From DATFXM01 sp035315885 (lineage in GTDB: Bacteria; Acidobacteriota; Blastocatellia; UBA7656): a DNA stretch of 37,469 nt. The position numbers and the translations under genes are program-made. The notes under the pieces were generated by a model. It saw nothing but the letters and a program-made list of their open reading frames with translations, ran no database searches and was not told where the DNA came from. The stretch covers positions 1 to 37,469 of the forward strand of contig DATFXM010000136.1 of the NCBI GenBank assembly GCA_035315885.1. Direction: 5' to 3'. Below, piece after piece: positions 27,001-33,653 of the stretch (its first letter is position 1; each line of letters starts with the position of its first letter).

Positions 27001-27640
27001 CGTGGTGGTGCTTGGGCGTCCCTATCACAACGATCCGGGAATCAATCACGAGATCCTCGAGGAGTTCCAAAAGCTCGGCTATCCGGTGTTAACGATGGAT
27101 TCGTTGCCGATGGACGACGACATCCTGTGGAGGCTGTTCGGCGACGAGGTCAGGGCCGGGATCATCTCTCATCCGACAGACATATCGGATGTCTGGAAGA
27201 ACTCGTACTCGGAAAACACCAGCCGCAAGATCTGGGCGGCGAAGTATACCGCTCGCCATCCGAACCTCGTGGCGCTCGAGCTTTCGTCATTCAAGTGCGG
27301 ACATGATGCGCCGATCTATACGGTTGTTGAAGAGGTGGTCCAGAACGCGGGTACGCCGTACTTCTGCTTTAAGGACATCGATGAAAACAAGCCAACCGGA
27401 TCGATCAAGATCCGCGTTGAGACCATCGGATACTTTCTCAAGCGATATCGTGAGGACATGATCCGGAACAAAGGTAAGAAAAAGACACTTGAAGAGAGGC
27501 TGGCAGAGTACGAGCGCCTGCTGCGCGCACAGCTCGAAGCGGAAGAGCGCGAGCTGAACTCCCGGGGTACGGGAATCCCGTTGCCGATCTTGTCGGTGAA
27601 CGTACGTGCCGATCAGACGATCGCGGCCAGCGGCGATTGA
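24098..27640 (+). CDS. Double BcrAD/BadFG-type ATPase (CoA-dehydratase activase) with DUF2229 region
   Basis: An 1180-residue protein with two tandem ASKHA ATPase modules. Module 1 (about 8-285) has LDVGSTTVKA, ELGGQDAK, CAGGTGAV (C138) and KCGVFAETD (C177). Module 2 (about 353-625) has LDGGSTSTKA, DVGGQDIK, CSAGNGYF (C480) and YGCAVFMQSD (C519). In HgdC-type activases the equivalent Cys pair holds a [4Fe-4S] cluster at the subunit interface, so both modules look functional. A CxxCxxxC motif (C653, C656, C660) leads to a DUF2229 region (about 771-990, RIGIPRALNQYSTNPLFSAYF). The C-terminus is charged and coiled-coil-like. It should couple ATP hydrolysis to low-potential electron transfer to the HgdB-like protein encoded just upstream. 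RBS GGAG. The domain order matches the N-terminal part of PlsA/GeR, here on a separate polypeptide. Confidence 0.85.
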   Translation: MTSEYEMLYIGLDVGSTTVKAVVVDPVKDEILWRDYQRHETKQPEKCLEFLTRIEAEFPIPTQNIRIFVTGSGGGAVGNLIGAKFVQEVNAVSLAVEKLYPEAGSVIELGGQDAKIIIFKEDPETGKKKKIPSMNDKCAGGTGAVIDKINAKLRIPAEKLCDMGYYGIKLHPVAGKCGVFAETDINSLQKMGVPPDELMASLFEAIIGQNLSVLTRGNTLRPHVLLLGGPNTYIRGMVEGWKSSIPKVWEERSYPLPEGVDPKDLIKVPENAQYFAAIGAVEFGKSEEPDIGVYRGKQDLQYYIEVGRVEDKKKAGGKGLAEDERDLETFRERFRRKSFKPAQFEAGQTVEGFIGLDGGSTSTKAVLIDRDRNVLVKTYQLSKGNPIEDTKEVFEKLEKQLADQGAFLKILGVGTTGYAKDILKDVLGADVALVETVAHTESALQFYKEVDVIVDVGGQDIKLIILKNRQVKDFKLNTQCSAGNGYFLQSTAEGFGVPVEQYADVAFSANSMPTFGYGCAVFMQSDIVDFQRQGWKPEEIMAGLAAVLPKNIWLYVSQIPNIAALGKNFVLQGGTQHNLAAVKAQVDFIESRFKGKGVDPRIVVHEHCGESGAIGAAIEAVRLWENGKQSSFVGLDRVQEITYQTHRNEDTRCYFCKNKCLRTFIDVRLSDGSKDTEPPRKSKIPILPGIKRLIVGNSCEKGLVEDVADMRVIKKGLDSVKAANPNFVEIAARAVWRATNPPAVSDPPHRYALLRNQKERNELLKKRGEQRIGIPRALNQYSTNPLFSAYFESLGIPAQNLVYSDYTTEQLYKEGAKRGAIDPCFPSKVGIPHVHNLLYVHHKKKPLSMIFFPMIDALTSDLVQTQGSRACPTVTATPEAVKAAFIKEGDMFAQMGIRYLNPIVNIDEPRLFEKQMYEAFKDVLGLTQQENHRAVEEGYKALDFFYNVTLRGAGRDVLKQLEAEDRLGVVVLGRPYHNDPGINHEILEEFQKLGYPVLTMDSLPMDDDILWRLFGDEVRAGIISHPTDISDVWKNSYSENTSRKIWAAKYTARHPNLVALELSSFKCGHDAPIYTVVEEVVQNAGTPYFCFKDIDENKPTGSIKIRVETIGYFLKRYREDMIRNKGKKKTLEERLAEYERLLRAQLEAEERELNSRGTGIPLPILSVNVRADQTIAASGD

Positions 27641-27684
27641 GTCAAAGAACAGTTGGTTCAGGGATGCGAGAATCGGAAAAGATA

Positions 27685-27939
27685 ATGTTCGAGGTCTACC
27701 GGGAAGCAAGTTACAACCGCCGGTACAAAGTTGTTTACTTCACCGAGTTGAACGAACACAACAAGGAGAACGAGATAAACCGGGCGCTAGCCGGAGATCA
27801 CTTTCTGGACGGCTTTTTGAGGGAAGCCGACAAAGAAGAAGCCAGGGCGGTAATTGACCAGGCTCTGGTGCGGTTGAACAACGGCGAGCAGCTCGAGCCG
27901 CAGGAGCTGGAGCACGAGCTGGCGGCTTATCTTGCGTAG
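27685..27939 (+). CDS. Small conserved-looking acidic protein in the radical SAM locus
   Basis: An 84-residue protein, not recognised as a named family. It begins MFEVYREASYNRRYKVVYFTEL and is rich in Glu/Asp with predicted amphipathic helices (NKENEINRALAG, DKEEARAVIDQALVRL), so it is probably a small helical cytosolic protein. ATG at 27685 has a purine-rich RBS (GGAAAAG, about 7 nt away); ATG at 27664 is an alternative adding seven residues. It lies 44 bp after the activase stop and 123 bp before the Tes-like gene, so it is probably co-transcribed and may be an accessory or stability factor for one of them. Confidence 0.65.
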   Translation: MFEVYREASYNRRYKVVYFTELNEHNKENEINRALAGDHFLDGFLREADKEEARAVIDQALVRLNNGEQLEPQELEHELAAYLA

Positions 27940-28062
27940 AAGGCAAAGCCCCGTTAGCCAAGGAGCAACAGCAGCCCGATTGAAGAATCATCGGCAGCTT
28001 CGCGTGTTGACTGTGATTGCAGACTCGTGAGCAACCATTTGTGGAGCCATCAGGAGAGAACA

Positions 28063-30156
28063 ATGCATAGACCTGCAAAGTATTTCGAGAAGAGCTTGAC
28101 CTACCTGGCCGGAGGAGCGTGGTTTGTTTATGAACGGCTCAATCGGATCAGGCCAAACCCATCGTTCACGCCGGCCTGGTCTGACAAGCCGCTGCTGAAG
28201 TCTTATCAGAAAACCAAGCCGCCGCTGGGTTGGCCTCGCACAACCGACTCGCTGTGCCCGAGGTGCGTTCCAGAAGTGCGCCAGCAAATCCTCGACGGAA
28301 AGCTGCCGCACGAGATTTTGCTCAACGAGAGAATCGGAGAGCTGAAGGCGCAGATCGTCGAGCGGGACGGCAAAATCCTGATGGTGAAGGATTGTCCTAC
28401 TCATGGCCATTTCGAAGATGTCATGTCGATCGACACCGCATTCTTCAGGCATCTCGAGGAGATGTTTCCCGGCCGGGACATTCGCGCTCACGGCGACGAG
28501 AAGCTCCACAATCACGGTTCGAGTACGATCAAGCACGGCCGCGGGTCGGTGTTGACGATCGATCTGACTAACCGCTGCAACATGATGTGCGACCCCTGCT
28601 TCATGGATGCAAATCAGGTTGGCTTTGTACACGAGCTTTCGTGGGAGGACATCCAGAAGCTGCTGGATGATGCGATCTCGATCAAACCGCGGCGCCAGAT
28701 GTCGGTGCAGTTCTCGGGAGGCGAACCGACGCTTTCGCCCTATTTCATCGACGCAATCCGATATTCAAGAGAAGTCGGCTACAACTCCGTTCAGGCCGCG
28801 ACTAACGGAATTGAGTTCGCCAAGAGCCCTGAATACTGCAAGCAAGCCGCCGAGGCGGGGCTTCGGTACGCGTATCTGCAGTTTGACGGGATTGGAAACG
28901 CGGCGAACGAACATCGAAAGGTTGGCAACCTGTTTGACGTCAAGATGCGCGCCATCGAGAACCTCAACAAGGCTGGCGTTGAGATCGTTCCGGTGACCAC
29001 GATCGTCAACGGGATAAACAACGAGCAGGTCGGACGCATAATCCAGTTCGCACTGGATAACCCAAAGAAGATTTCATTCTGTTCATTCCAGCCTGTTTCG
29101 TTCACCGGCCGCGATGAGGCCATAACCGACGAACGCCGTTTCGCGCAGCGCTATACGCTTTCGCACCTGGCGCACGACGTGAAGAACCAGACAGGGCTGG
29201 GTGAGCCGTCGCGCGACTGGTTCCCGATTTCGTTCATGTCGACGTTTTCCGACTGGGCCGATCTCGTCCACGGGCCGCAGGCCAACTGGGGGCAGTTGAA
29301 TTGTGGCTGTCACCCGAACTGCGGTGTTGGGATGGCGGTCATGGTTGACAAGGAGACGAAAGAAGCCGCCACGTTGAGCGCTTTCTTGAACATCGATCAG
29401 CTTGCGAAAGACGTTGCGAAGATCAACGATGCGGCGCGGGGCAGGTTTCTTTCGATGCTTGGAATGGCGCTGGCGGTGGTTAAGAACTACGACCCGTACA
29501 AGGCTACGACGCACTTTCATCTTTGGGACCTGCTTTTGAAGTTCGACAAATCGTTTGGCGCGAGCGGGAGGGACTACGGCAAGGTGTCGGGCGATCGGAC
29601 GATGGAGGACATCGAGAGGCGCCGCAGGGACCGATGGAACATCCTGTTCATAGCAGGGATGTGGTTCCAGGATCTGTTCAACTATGACTTCCGCCGGACC
29701 GAGCAGTGCATCATTCCTTACGCCACTCAGGAAGGCGAGATTTCGTTTTGCGCGTACAACACTGGAATTGGCTGGCGCAATATCATCGAGAAGATGCATA
29801 TGACCGCAACTTTGACCAAGTGGTACGAAGAGCACGGCAGGCACGAGATCTTTGCTGGAGGGAACAGCGTTCACCTCGAGAGCGTGGATCACTCGCTGGT
29901 GTTGCGACCGGAACTCATCACCGATGAGGTTCAACACGATTTGGAGGAGCTCGGCGTAGCAAAGAACGCGCGGGAAGAGAAGCAACGGGCGCGAGCCGAG
30001 CGACTGCGGCAGCAGCAGGAGAATGAACGGATGGCGAAACTGTATCGCCAGCACATCTTGAAGGAGCCGCCCGCCCCTGAGAATCAACTAGTCCAACTCC
30101 GGACCACTAAGGGTCCAGCGCAAACGGAATCCACACAGGCGGGCTGTGGCGACTAG
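28063..30156 (+). CDS. Tes/MSS-like radical SAM enzyme, candidate membrane-spanning-lipid synthase
   Basis: A 697-residue enzyme. An N-terminal iron- or zinc-binding region has LCPRC (C65, C68) and DCPTHGHFEDVMS (C111). The radical SAM motif is C172, C176, C179 (NRCNMMCDPCF), followed by FSGGEPTLSP (217-226). C414, C416 and C420 lie in NCGCHPNCGVGMAVMV, then C549 and C563. This plan of a CPxC...CPxHG head, a radical SAM barrel, and a late HPNC-type cluster site followed by a helical C-terminus is that of Tes, the archaeal tetraether synthase, and its bacterial MSS relatives, which couple two lipid tails through a C-C bond. The C-terminal ~70 residues form a charged coiled coil. ATG at 28063 has AGGAG 6 nt upstream and is preferred over GTG at 28027. 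The assignment is from motif layout only. A broader 'radical SAM with CPTHG head' subfamily of other function remains possible. Confidence 0.78.
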   Translation: MHRPAKYFEKSLTYLAGGAWFVYERLNRIRPNPSFTPAWSDKPLLKSYQKTKPPLGWPRTTDSLCPRCVPEVRQQILDGKLPHEILLNERIGELKAQIVERDGKILMVKDCPTHGHFEDVMSIDTAFFRHLEEMFPGRDIRAHGDEKLHNHGSSTIKHGRGSVLTIDLTNRCNMMCDPCFMDANQVGFVHELSWEDIQKLLDDAISIKPRRQMSVQFSGGEPTLSPYFIDAIRYSREVGYNSVQAATNGIEFAKSPEYCKQAAEAGLRYAYLQFDGIGNAANEHRKVGNLFDVKMRAIENLNKAGVEIVPVTTIVNGINNEQVGRIIQFALDNPKKISFCSFQPVSFTGRDEAITDERRFAQRYTLSHLAHDVKNQTGLGEPSRDWFPISFMSTFSDWADLVHGPQANWGQLNCGCHPNCGVGMAVMVDKETKEAATLSAFLNIDQLAKDVAKINDAARGRFLSMLGMALAVVKNYDPYKATTHFHLWDLLLKFDKSFGASGRDYGKVSGDRTMEDIERRRRDRWNILFIAGMWFQDLFNYDFRRTEQCIIPYATQEGEISFCAYNTGIGWRNIIEKMHMTATLTKWYEEHGRHEIFAGGNSVHLESVDHSLVLRPELITDEVQHDLEELGVAKNAREEKQRARAERLRQQQENERMAKLYRQHILKEPPAPENQLVQLRTTKGPAQTESTQAGCGD

Positions 30157-30189
30157 AGGCGCTGCAGCCTATCTAAGAATTTGAAAATT

Positions 30190-30210
30190 CCGTTTTCAGC
30201 GTGAAAACGG
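30190..30210 (+). other. Stem-loop between Tes-like gene and third radical SAM gene
   Basis: CCGTTTTC (30190-30197) and GAAAACGG (30203-30210) form a perfect 8-bp stem with a 5-nt loop, 36 nt before the start of the next gene. There is no T-run, so it is more likely an mRNA processing or stability element than a terminator. Confidence 0.5.
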
Positions 30211-30245
30211 GCAGGCAACCCAACGATACTGCAAGGAGAACGGAC

Positions 30246-31529
30246 GTGTTTCAAGAAGCCAGTACTCAACAATCGCTAAGCGCGCACGAAACCGCTCCCT
30301 ATCGCGTTGATGTGCCGCTCTACACGTTGCTCCAAAAGTCTTCGAGCCGGTCCGGCGTACCGCATACTGCGGAGCCTGTACCGCTGCCCGAACCAGAGTT
30401 TCCACAGCAAAAGAGGACAAAGGATTTGAAGCGCTCGGGTGTCATCTATCATGCGAACAACGGCGTGCGAGCGTTTCGGCGGTGGCTCATGCCTTACATG
30501 CAGTCCCGCGTAATGGCAAACGAGTTTCGCCCGCTGTTGTCGTACCTGTTCACCGAATGGAAGTGCAATCTGGATTGTCACTACTGCTGGGCATTCGATA
30601 ACAGCGTCAAGGGGATGACCGAAGACATTGCTCGTCGTTCGATTGATTTTCTCCATTCGGTCGGGTGCCGAGTGACCGCGATCATGGGGGGCGAGCCGCT
30701 GCTGCGGCCCAAGTTCATACACAAAGTTATCTACTACGGCTCCAAACGGGGGTTCTTCATGTATCTTCCTACTAATGGGAGACTGATGACCCCGCAGGTG
30801 ATCGACTGGATCGGAGATTCGGGTGTTGCGGCGGTGAACCTCGCGGTCGATTGCGTTTCAGAGAAACCAGGCTTGCCAAAAGCGCTGAACCACATACGCC
30901 AGTACTTCAATTATCTGGTCAAGATGCAGCGCCGGTATGGCTACATCGTGGTGTTCAACATGAACATCTGCCGAACAAACATGGATGATGTTAAGGAGCT
31001 GACAGAGATCGCTCACGACCACGGCATCTCGACGGACTACCACATAAACGAGACGCCGATGATCGAGCAGTCGCACTTCAAGCACCTGGATGAGAACAGC
31101 ACGTACCTGATGCCCGAGGACTGGCCAAGAGTAGACGATTTGCTGGACCACCTGATCGAGAAGAATCGACAGGGTTACATCATGGTCAATTCGAAGGCCC
31201 ACCTCCAAAGGATGAAGGCCTTCATGCGAGGTCACGTGGATGCCTGGAATTGCCGCGCGGGGCAGAACTCGATGCTGATCCGCACCGACGGCACCATCGC
31301 TCCGTGTTTCCCGTTGTACTCGGCAACGTACGACTGGGGCGCGATCGAAAATCCGAAGTTCGATTTCAAACAGCTCGGAGAGATGAAGAAGGGCTGCAAC
31401 CCGCATTGTCTGTCGACTACCCAGTACGTCCTGGGGCATTACTATAACAACCAGACCGTGCTGCGTTGGATTCTTAAGCAGGCACTGCACGGCTTGAGCG
31501 CCGATTCAACCGCGGTGGCTCAGGCCTGA
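30246..31529 (+). CDS. Radical SAM protein with SPASM/twitch-like C-terminus (third of three)
   Basis: A 427-residue radical SAM enzyme. An unstructured N-terminal region (1-65, Ser/Pro-rich) is followed by a basic helix (about 70-93) that could contact membrane. The SAM-cluster motif is C107, C111, C114 (WKCNLDCHYCWAF), and IMGGEPLLRP follows (146-155). C336, C354, C384 and C388 (NCRAGQNSM, GTIAPCFP, GCNPHC) suggest an auxiliary cluster domain. It is related in plan, not closely in sequence, to the first radical SAM protein. GTG at 30246 has AGGAG 7 nt upstream and is preferred over the GTG at 30201, which lies inside the stem-loop. The substrate is unknown. Association with the activase, HgdB-like and Tes-like genes suggests a step in the same lipid pathway. 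Confidence 0.82.
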   Translation: MFQEASTQQSLSAHETAPYRVDVPLYTLLQKSSSRSGVPHTAEPVPLPEPEFPQQKRTKDLKRSGVIYHANNGVRAFRRWLMPYMQSRVMANEFRPLLSYLFTEWKCNLDCHYCWAFDNSVKGMTEDIARRSIDFLHSVGCRVTAIMGGEPLLRPKFIHKVIYYGSKRGFFMYLPTNGRLMTPQVIDWIGDSGVAAVNLAVDCVSEKPGLPKALNHIRQYFNYLVKMQRRYGYIVVFNMNICRTNMDDVKELTEIAHDHGISTDYHINETPMIEQSHFKHLDENSTYLMPEDWPRVDDLLDHLIEKNRQGYIMVNSKAHLQRMKAFMRGHVDAWNCRAGQNSMLIRTDGTIAPCFPLYSATYDWGAIENPKFDFKQLGEMKKGCNPHCLSTTQYVLGHYYNNQTVLRWILKQALHGLSADSTAVAQA

Positions 31530-31590
31530 ATCATCAGGCAAGAGGAAAGGTCCCGCGGTCGGCTCGAACGTCGGGCCTAACGTAAACAGA

Positions 31591-31618
31591 CCAGCGCCCT
31601 CCTTCGGGAGGGCGTTGG
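31591..31618. other. Strong GC-rich hairpin with TTCG loop
   Basis: CGCCCTCC (31595-31602) and GGAGGGCG (31607-31614) form an 8-bp stem with a TTCG tetraloop, extended by CCA/TGG. It stands 62 nt after the third radical SAM stop and could end or protect that transcript. The missing T-run argues against a classical intrinsic terminator. Confidence 0.6.
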
Positions 31619-31639
31619 AATTTCAGGGATCGACCGGTG

Positions 31640-31957
31640 ATGGAGTTACTCGAGCTTCGAGTCGCATGCCCGAGTTGCGGTTCAACAGAAGTGACGTACT
31701 CGTGCCACCCTGATTGCTGTTTCAATCACGTATGCGAATCGTGCCTGGCGAGCTTTGAACTTGCTACGGAATTGCTTGAGGGCTCTCTGGATGCCCGCGA
31801 ACCACCAGCCCGAGAAGACGATTCCTGTAAACCTACGGTTGCCTGCGCCCGGTGCAACAGCCTGAACGTCTTTGCATTGGGTCCTCCGAGCTCGACGGAC
31901 ACCCGGTTGGGGTGTGCCTCCTGCGGGGCGATACTCAGGTTGATAGTAGAGGTCTGA
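31640..31957 (+). CDS. Small cysteine-rich (zinc-ribbon) protein
   Basis: A 105-residue protein with paired CxxC motifs: CPSC (10-13) with CESC (about 32-35), and CARC with CASC in the C-terminal half, plus an extra CHPDCC between the first pair. Two zinc-ribbon or rubredoxin-like metal sites are likely. It could bind zinc or iron and might serve as an electron carrier or nucleic-acid binder; no family was recognised. ATG at 31640 is chosen (a GTG directly precedes it). It follows the hairpin behind the third radical SAM gene and its TGA stop lies immediately before repeat block J. Confidence 0.65.
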   Translation: MELLELRVACPSCGSTEVTYSCHPDCCFNHVCESCLASFELATELLEGSLDAREPPAREDDSCKPTVACARCNSLNVFALGPPSSTDTRLGCASCGAILRLIVEV

Positions 31958-31960
31958 ATC

Positions 31961-32040
31961 CTGAGTTCTGAGTTTTTTGGTTCGAGTATTGAGTTCTGGC
32001 GGGTGTAACTCTCGCGGCAAACACTCAGAACTCAGAACTT
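31961..32040. repeat. Heptamer inverted repeat J (TGAGTTC/GAACTCA)
   Basis: CTGAGTTCTGAGT (31961-31973) faces ACTCAGAACTCAGAAC (about 32023-32038) with a loop of about 50 nt that contains one more TGAGTTC. It lies between two short genes, beginning right after the upstream stop codon. Confidence 0.85.
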
Positions 32041-32053
32041 CCTTGAGGTGTGA

Positions 32054-32344
32054 ATGGAGCTGAAACTCGCCGAGCTGCGCGCTTACGCAATCAACAATCG
32101 AGTGACCATCAATTTTTCGGATGGCGATCCTGTCCACCTGTGTGCGGTCAACGACCGCGGGCAGCTTAAGATCGTCGGGGAAGACAAGAACTTCGACGTT
32201 GAACAGGTGTTTTCCGCCGCTCAGAGCTTCGAAATCGTCGAAGCGACAACCTCGCGAGTTCTTACGCGTGAGGCTATGTCAGAGGCCACCTCAAAGTCCA
32301 AGACTCTCAAGTCAACGCCTGCCACGGCGCACGAAGAAGACTGA
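32054..32344 (+). CDS. Small hypothetical protein
   Basis: A 96-residue protein starting MELKLAELRAYAINNR. The first ~70 residues look like a small alpha/beta domain (VTINFSDGDPVHLCAVNDRG, QLKIVGEDKNFDVEQVFSAA), followed by a Ser/Thr/Lys-rich, probably disordered tail. No family was recognised. RBS GAGG lies 5 nt before the ATG. It is the last plus-strand gene of the block and is convergent with the minus-strand genes that follow. Confidence 0.65.
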   Translation: MELKLAELRAYAINNRVTINFSDGDPVHLCAVNDRGQLKIVGEDKNFDVEQVFSAAQSFEIVEATTSRVLTREAMSEATSKSKTLKSTPATAHEED

Positions 32345-32395
32345 ACCGCCACCGGGCACGAGTTCAAAGAAAAGCCGCTTGTCTCTTCAACGGGA

Positions 32396-32692
32396 TCACT
32401 GGCCCTCTGAGAGGAACCTTTCTACAAGCTCGTCCCATTCTTCTTCCAGCGAGAGGGACGGAAATGTCTTGGCGGCTTTTCCGTACCAATAGGAGGCGTT
32501 GCTCTGATCGCCTTCCTTGCGGTGCAGGTACGCATGCACCAGCGCGGCTCGTGTGTCGCTGATGTCCTGAACAGTTTCGTGCGCTTTGGCCCAATCGCCG
32601 CTGTGTTCGAGCCACAGGGCCGCAAGATAAGGAGACAAGCCTTGCGGCGAGGCGGTCTCGTTCAGACTGTCCAGGAATTGCTGTTTTGTCAT
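32396..32692 (-). CDS. Small conserved hypothetical protein with HAYLHRKEGD motif
   Basis: A 98-residue, mostly helical acidic protein. AALVHAYLHRKEGDQSNASYWYGKA resembles a motif I associate with small uncharacterised bacterial proteins (H-x-L-H-R-x-E-G-D...YWY). The start at 32692 (MTKQQFLDSL) has GGAG upstream; a longer frame to 32845 would overlap the PNPOx gene and is rejected. It lies 83 bp downstream of that gene on the same strand, so the two may form one transcript. No function can be assigned. Confidence 0.7.
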   Translation of the reverse strand: MTKQQFLDSLNETASPQGLSPYLAALWLEHSGDWAKAHETVQDISDTRAALVHAYLHRKEGDQSNASYWYGKAAKTFPSLSLEEEWDELVERFLSEGQ

Positions 32693-32775
32693 GCGGGTTT
32701 CTCCAACTTCATTATCAGCCGCATCGCGCGATCCAACGCGGGCAGCGATTGTTCTTGACCGGTTTGCGAGTAAAG

Positions 32776-33288
32776 TCACGCCTCCTGCTTCAGTTTGCCG
32801 TCTATGCCTTGCCTGAAGGATCTTACCGGTTCTCCGGCGCGCCATCTCTTTACGGATCTCGCAGAGCCTCCGTCATGAAAAAAGAAACCGGCGCTCTGAA
32901 TATCGATTGAGAACAGATGGAACGGCATCCCTTCGGGGCTCCACCCGATTTTCTTCTGCAGCTCGACGCAGTATAGCCTGCGTTCTTCGGCGTTCTGGAC
33001 ATTGACTGCCCGGCCGTGGAGTTTGAACTCGCCTTCAGTGGCGTTCTTGTCGCTGATCAAGCTGTGAACCGTGCAGCGCGGGTCGCGAATCAGGTCCTGC
33101 GCTTTGAATGAGTCGGGCATCATTCCAAGATAAAGCTGGCCGCCGGCGATGAGTGGCTCGACTGGGCTGATGCGTGGCGACCCGCCCTTGCGCAGCGTCC
33201 CGACCAAAACGACACCGGCCCGATCAAACAACTTCTGGCCGCTATCCGCCAATTCCGGCGCGTCGCGATTGAATTCGTTCCAGTTCAT
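32776..33288 (-). CDS. Pyridoxamine 5'-phosphate oxidase (PNPOx)-family flavin-binding protein
   Basis: A 170-residue split-barrel protein. The N-terminal VVLVGTLRKGGSPRISPVEPLI and LYLGMMPDSFKAQDLIRDPRCTVHSLI are typical of the family that binds FMN, F420 or haem. The FNR-like reductase half found in larger relatives is absent, and the residues needed for true PdxH activity cannot be confirmed, so this is a generic family call, not pyridoxine synthesis. RBS AGGAGG lies 6 nt before the ATG at 33288. Confidence 0.85.
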   Translation of the reverse strand: MNWNEFNRDAPELADSGQKLFDRAGVVLVGTLRKGGSPRISPVEPLIAGGQLYLGMMPDSFKAQDLIRDPRCTVHSLISDKNATEGEFKLHGRAVNVQNAEERRLYCVELQKKIGWSPEGMPFHLFSIDIQSAGFFFHDGGSARSVKRWRAGEPVRSFRQGIDGKLKQEA

Positions 33289-33316
33289 CGGGATCCTCCT
33301 TCATTCCCCATCTACC

Positions 33317-33347
33317 GATGTCAACGATATCGTCAATATATGACATC
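33317..33347. promoter_or_regulatory. GATGTCA/TGACATC inverted repeat upstream of PNPOx gene
   Basis: GATGTCA (33317-33323) and TGACATC (33341-33347) face each other across 17 nt, 29-59 bp upstream of the PNPOx start, with a further TGTCAT just beyond. Position and spacing (about 24 bp centre to centre) fit an operator for a dimeric repressor. No regulator gene is adjacent. Confidence 0.4.
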
Positions 33348-33480
33348 TGCTGTCATGTTTTTCTCAGAAGGAGGGAAATGGTGGGAACCAGGGATCTCCA
33401 ATAGGTTCCTGGCCAGTGTTGGTACGGCTTGCGGGTGGAACAGCACGCGGAGAATTTATCAAGTTGTGGTGCGGGGAGGA

Positions 33481-33653
33481 AGGAGGGGGCGAAGGGGGAA
33501 GTAGGGACGCGGAGAGGAGAGAAGGGGCAAAAGGGCGACGCGGGGATGCAGGACGTCAGAAGGGCGACGCCTCACTACATCACCGGATCTCCGCGTCCCG
33601 GCGTCGCCCTCTCCGCGTCCCCGCGTCTCTCCTGCCCCTTCGCCCTTTCGACC
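33481..33653. repeat. GC-rich inverted repeat block K
   Basis: Purine-rich left half (GACGCGGAGAGGAGAGAAG, GGGGCAAAAGGGCGACGCGG, about 33505-33545) faces a pyrimidine-rich right half (about 33585-33650: CGCGTCCC, GGCGTCGCCCT, CTCCGCGTCCCCGCGTCTC, CCCCTTCGCCCTTT). Pairing is extended but imperfect. It occupies the gap between two minus-strand genes and ends at the stop of the acyl-CoA dehydrogenase gene. The stretch 33361-33480 shows no gene. Confidence 0.75.

Noticed and set aside
22224..27640. Benzoyl-CoA reductase / aromatic degradation operon
   Set aside because: The activase family is shared with BcrAD, but the double ATPase plus DUF2229 architecture and the radical SAM neighbours, with no aromatic-pathway genes, fit PlsA/GeR better. 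It remains a fallback.
28063..31529. RiPP (peptide-modifying radical SAM) cluster
   Set aside because: No precursor-like short ORF with a Cys/Gly-rich core, protease or exporter is seen. The small proteins present are acidic/helical or zinc-ribbon-like.
32693..32845. N-terminal extension of the 98-residue minus-strand protein
   Set aside because: The extension overlaps the PNPOx coding region and lacks an RBS; the ATG at 32692 has one and gives the normal N-terminus.
33378..33404. Eight-codon ORF after a strong AAGGAGGG sequence
   Set aside because: Too short to judge, spacing to the ATG is short, and no plus-strand gene follows that a leader peptide could control.
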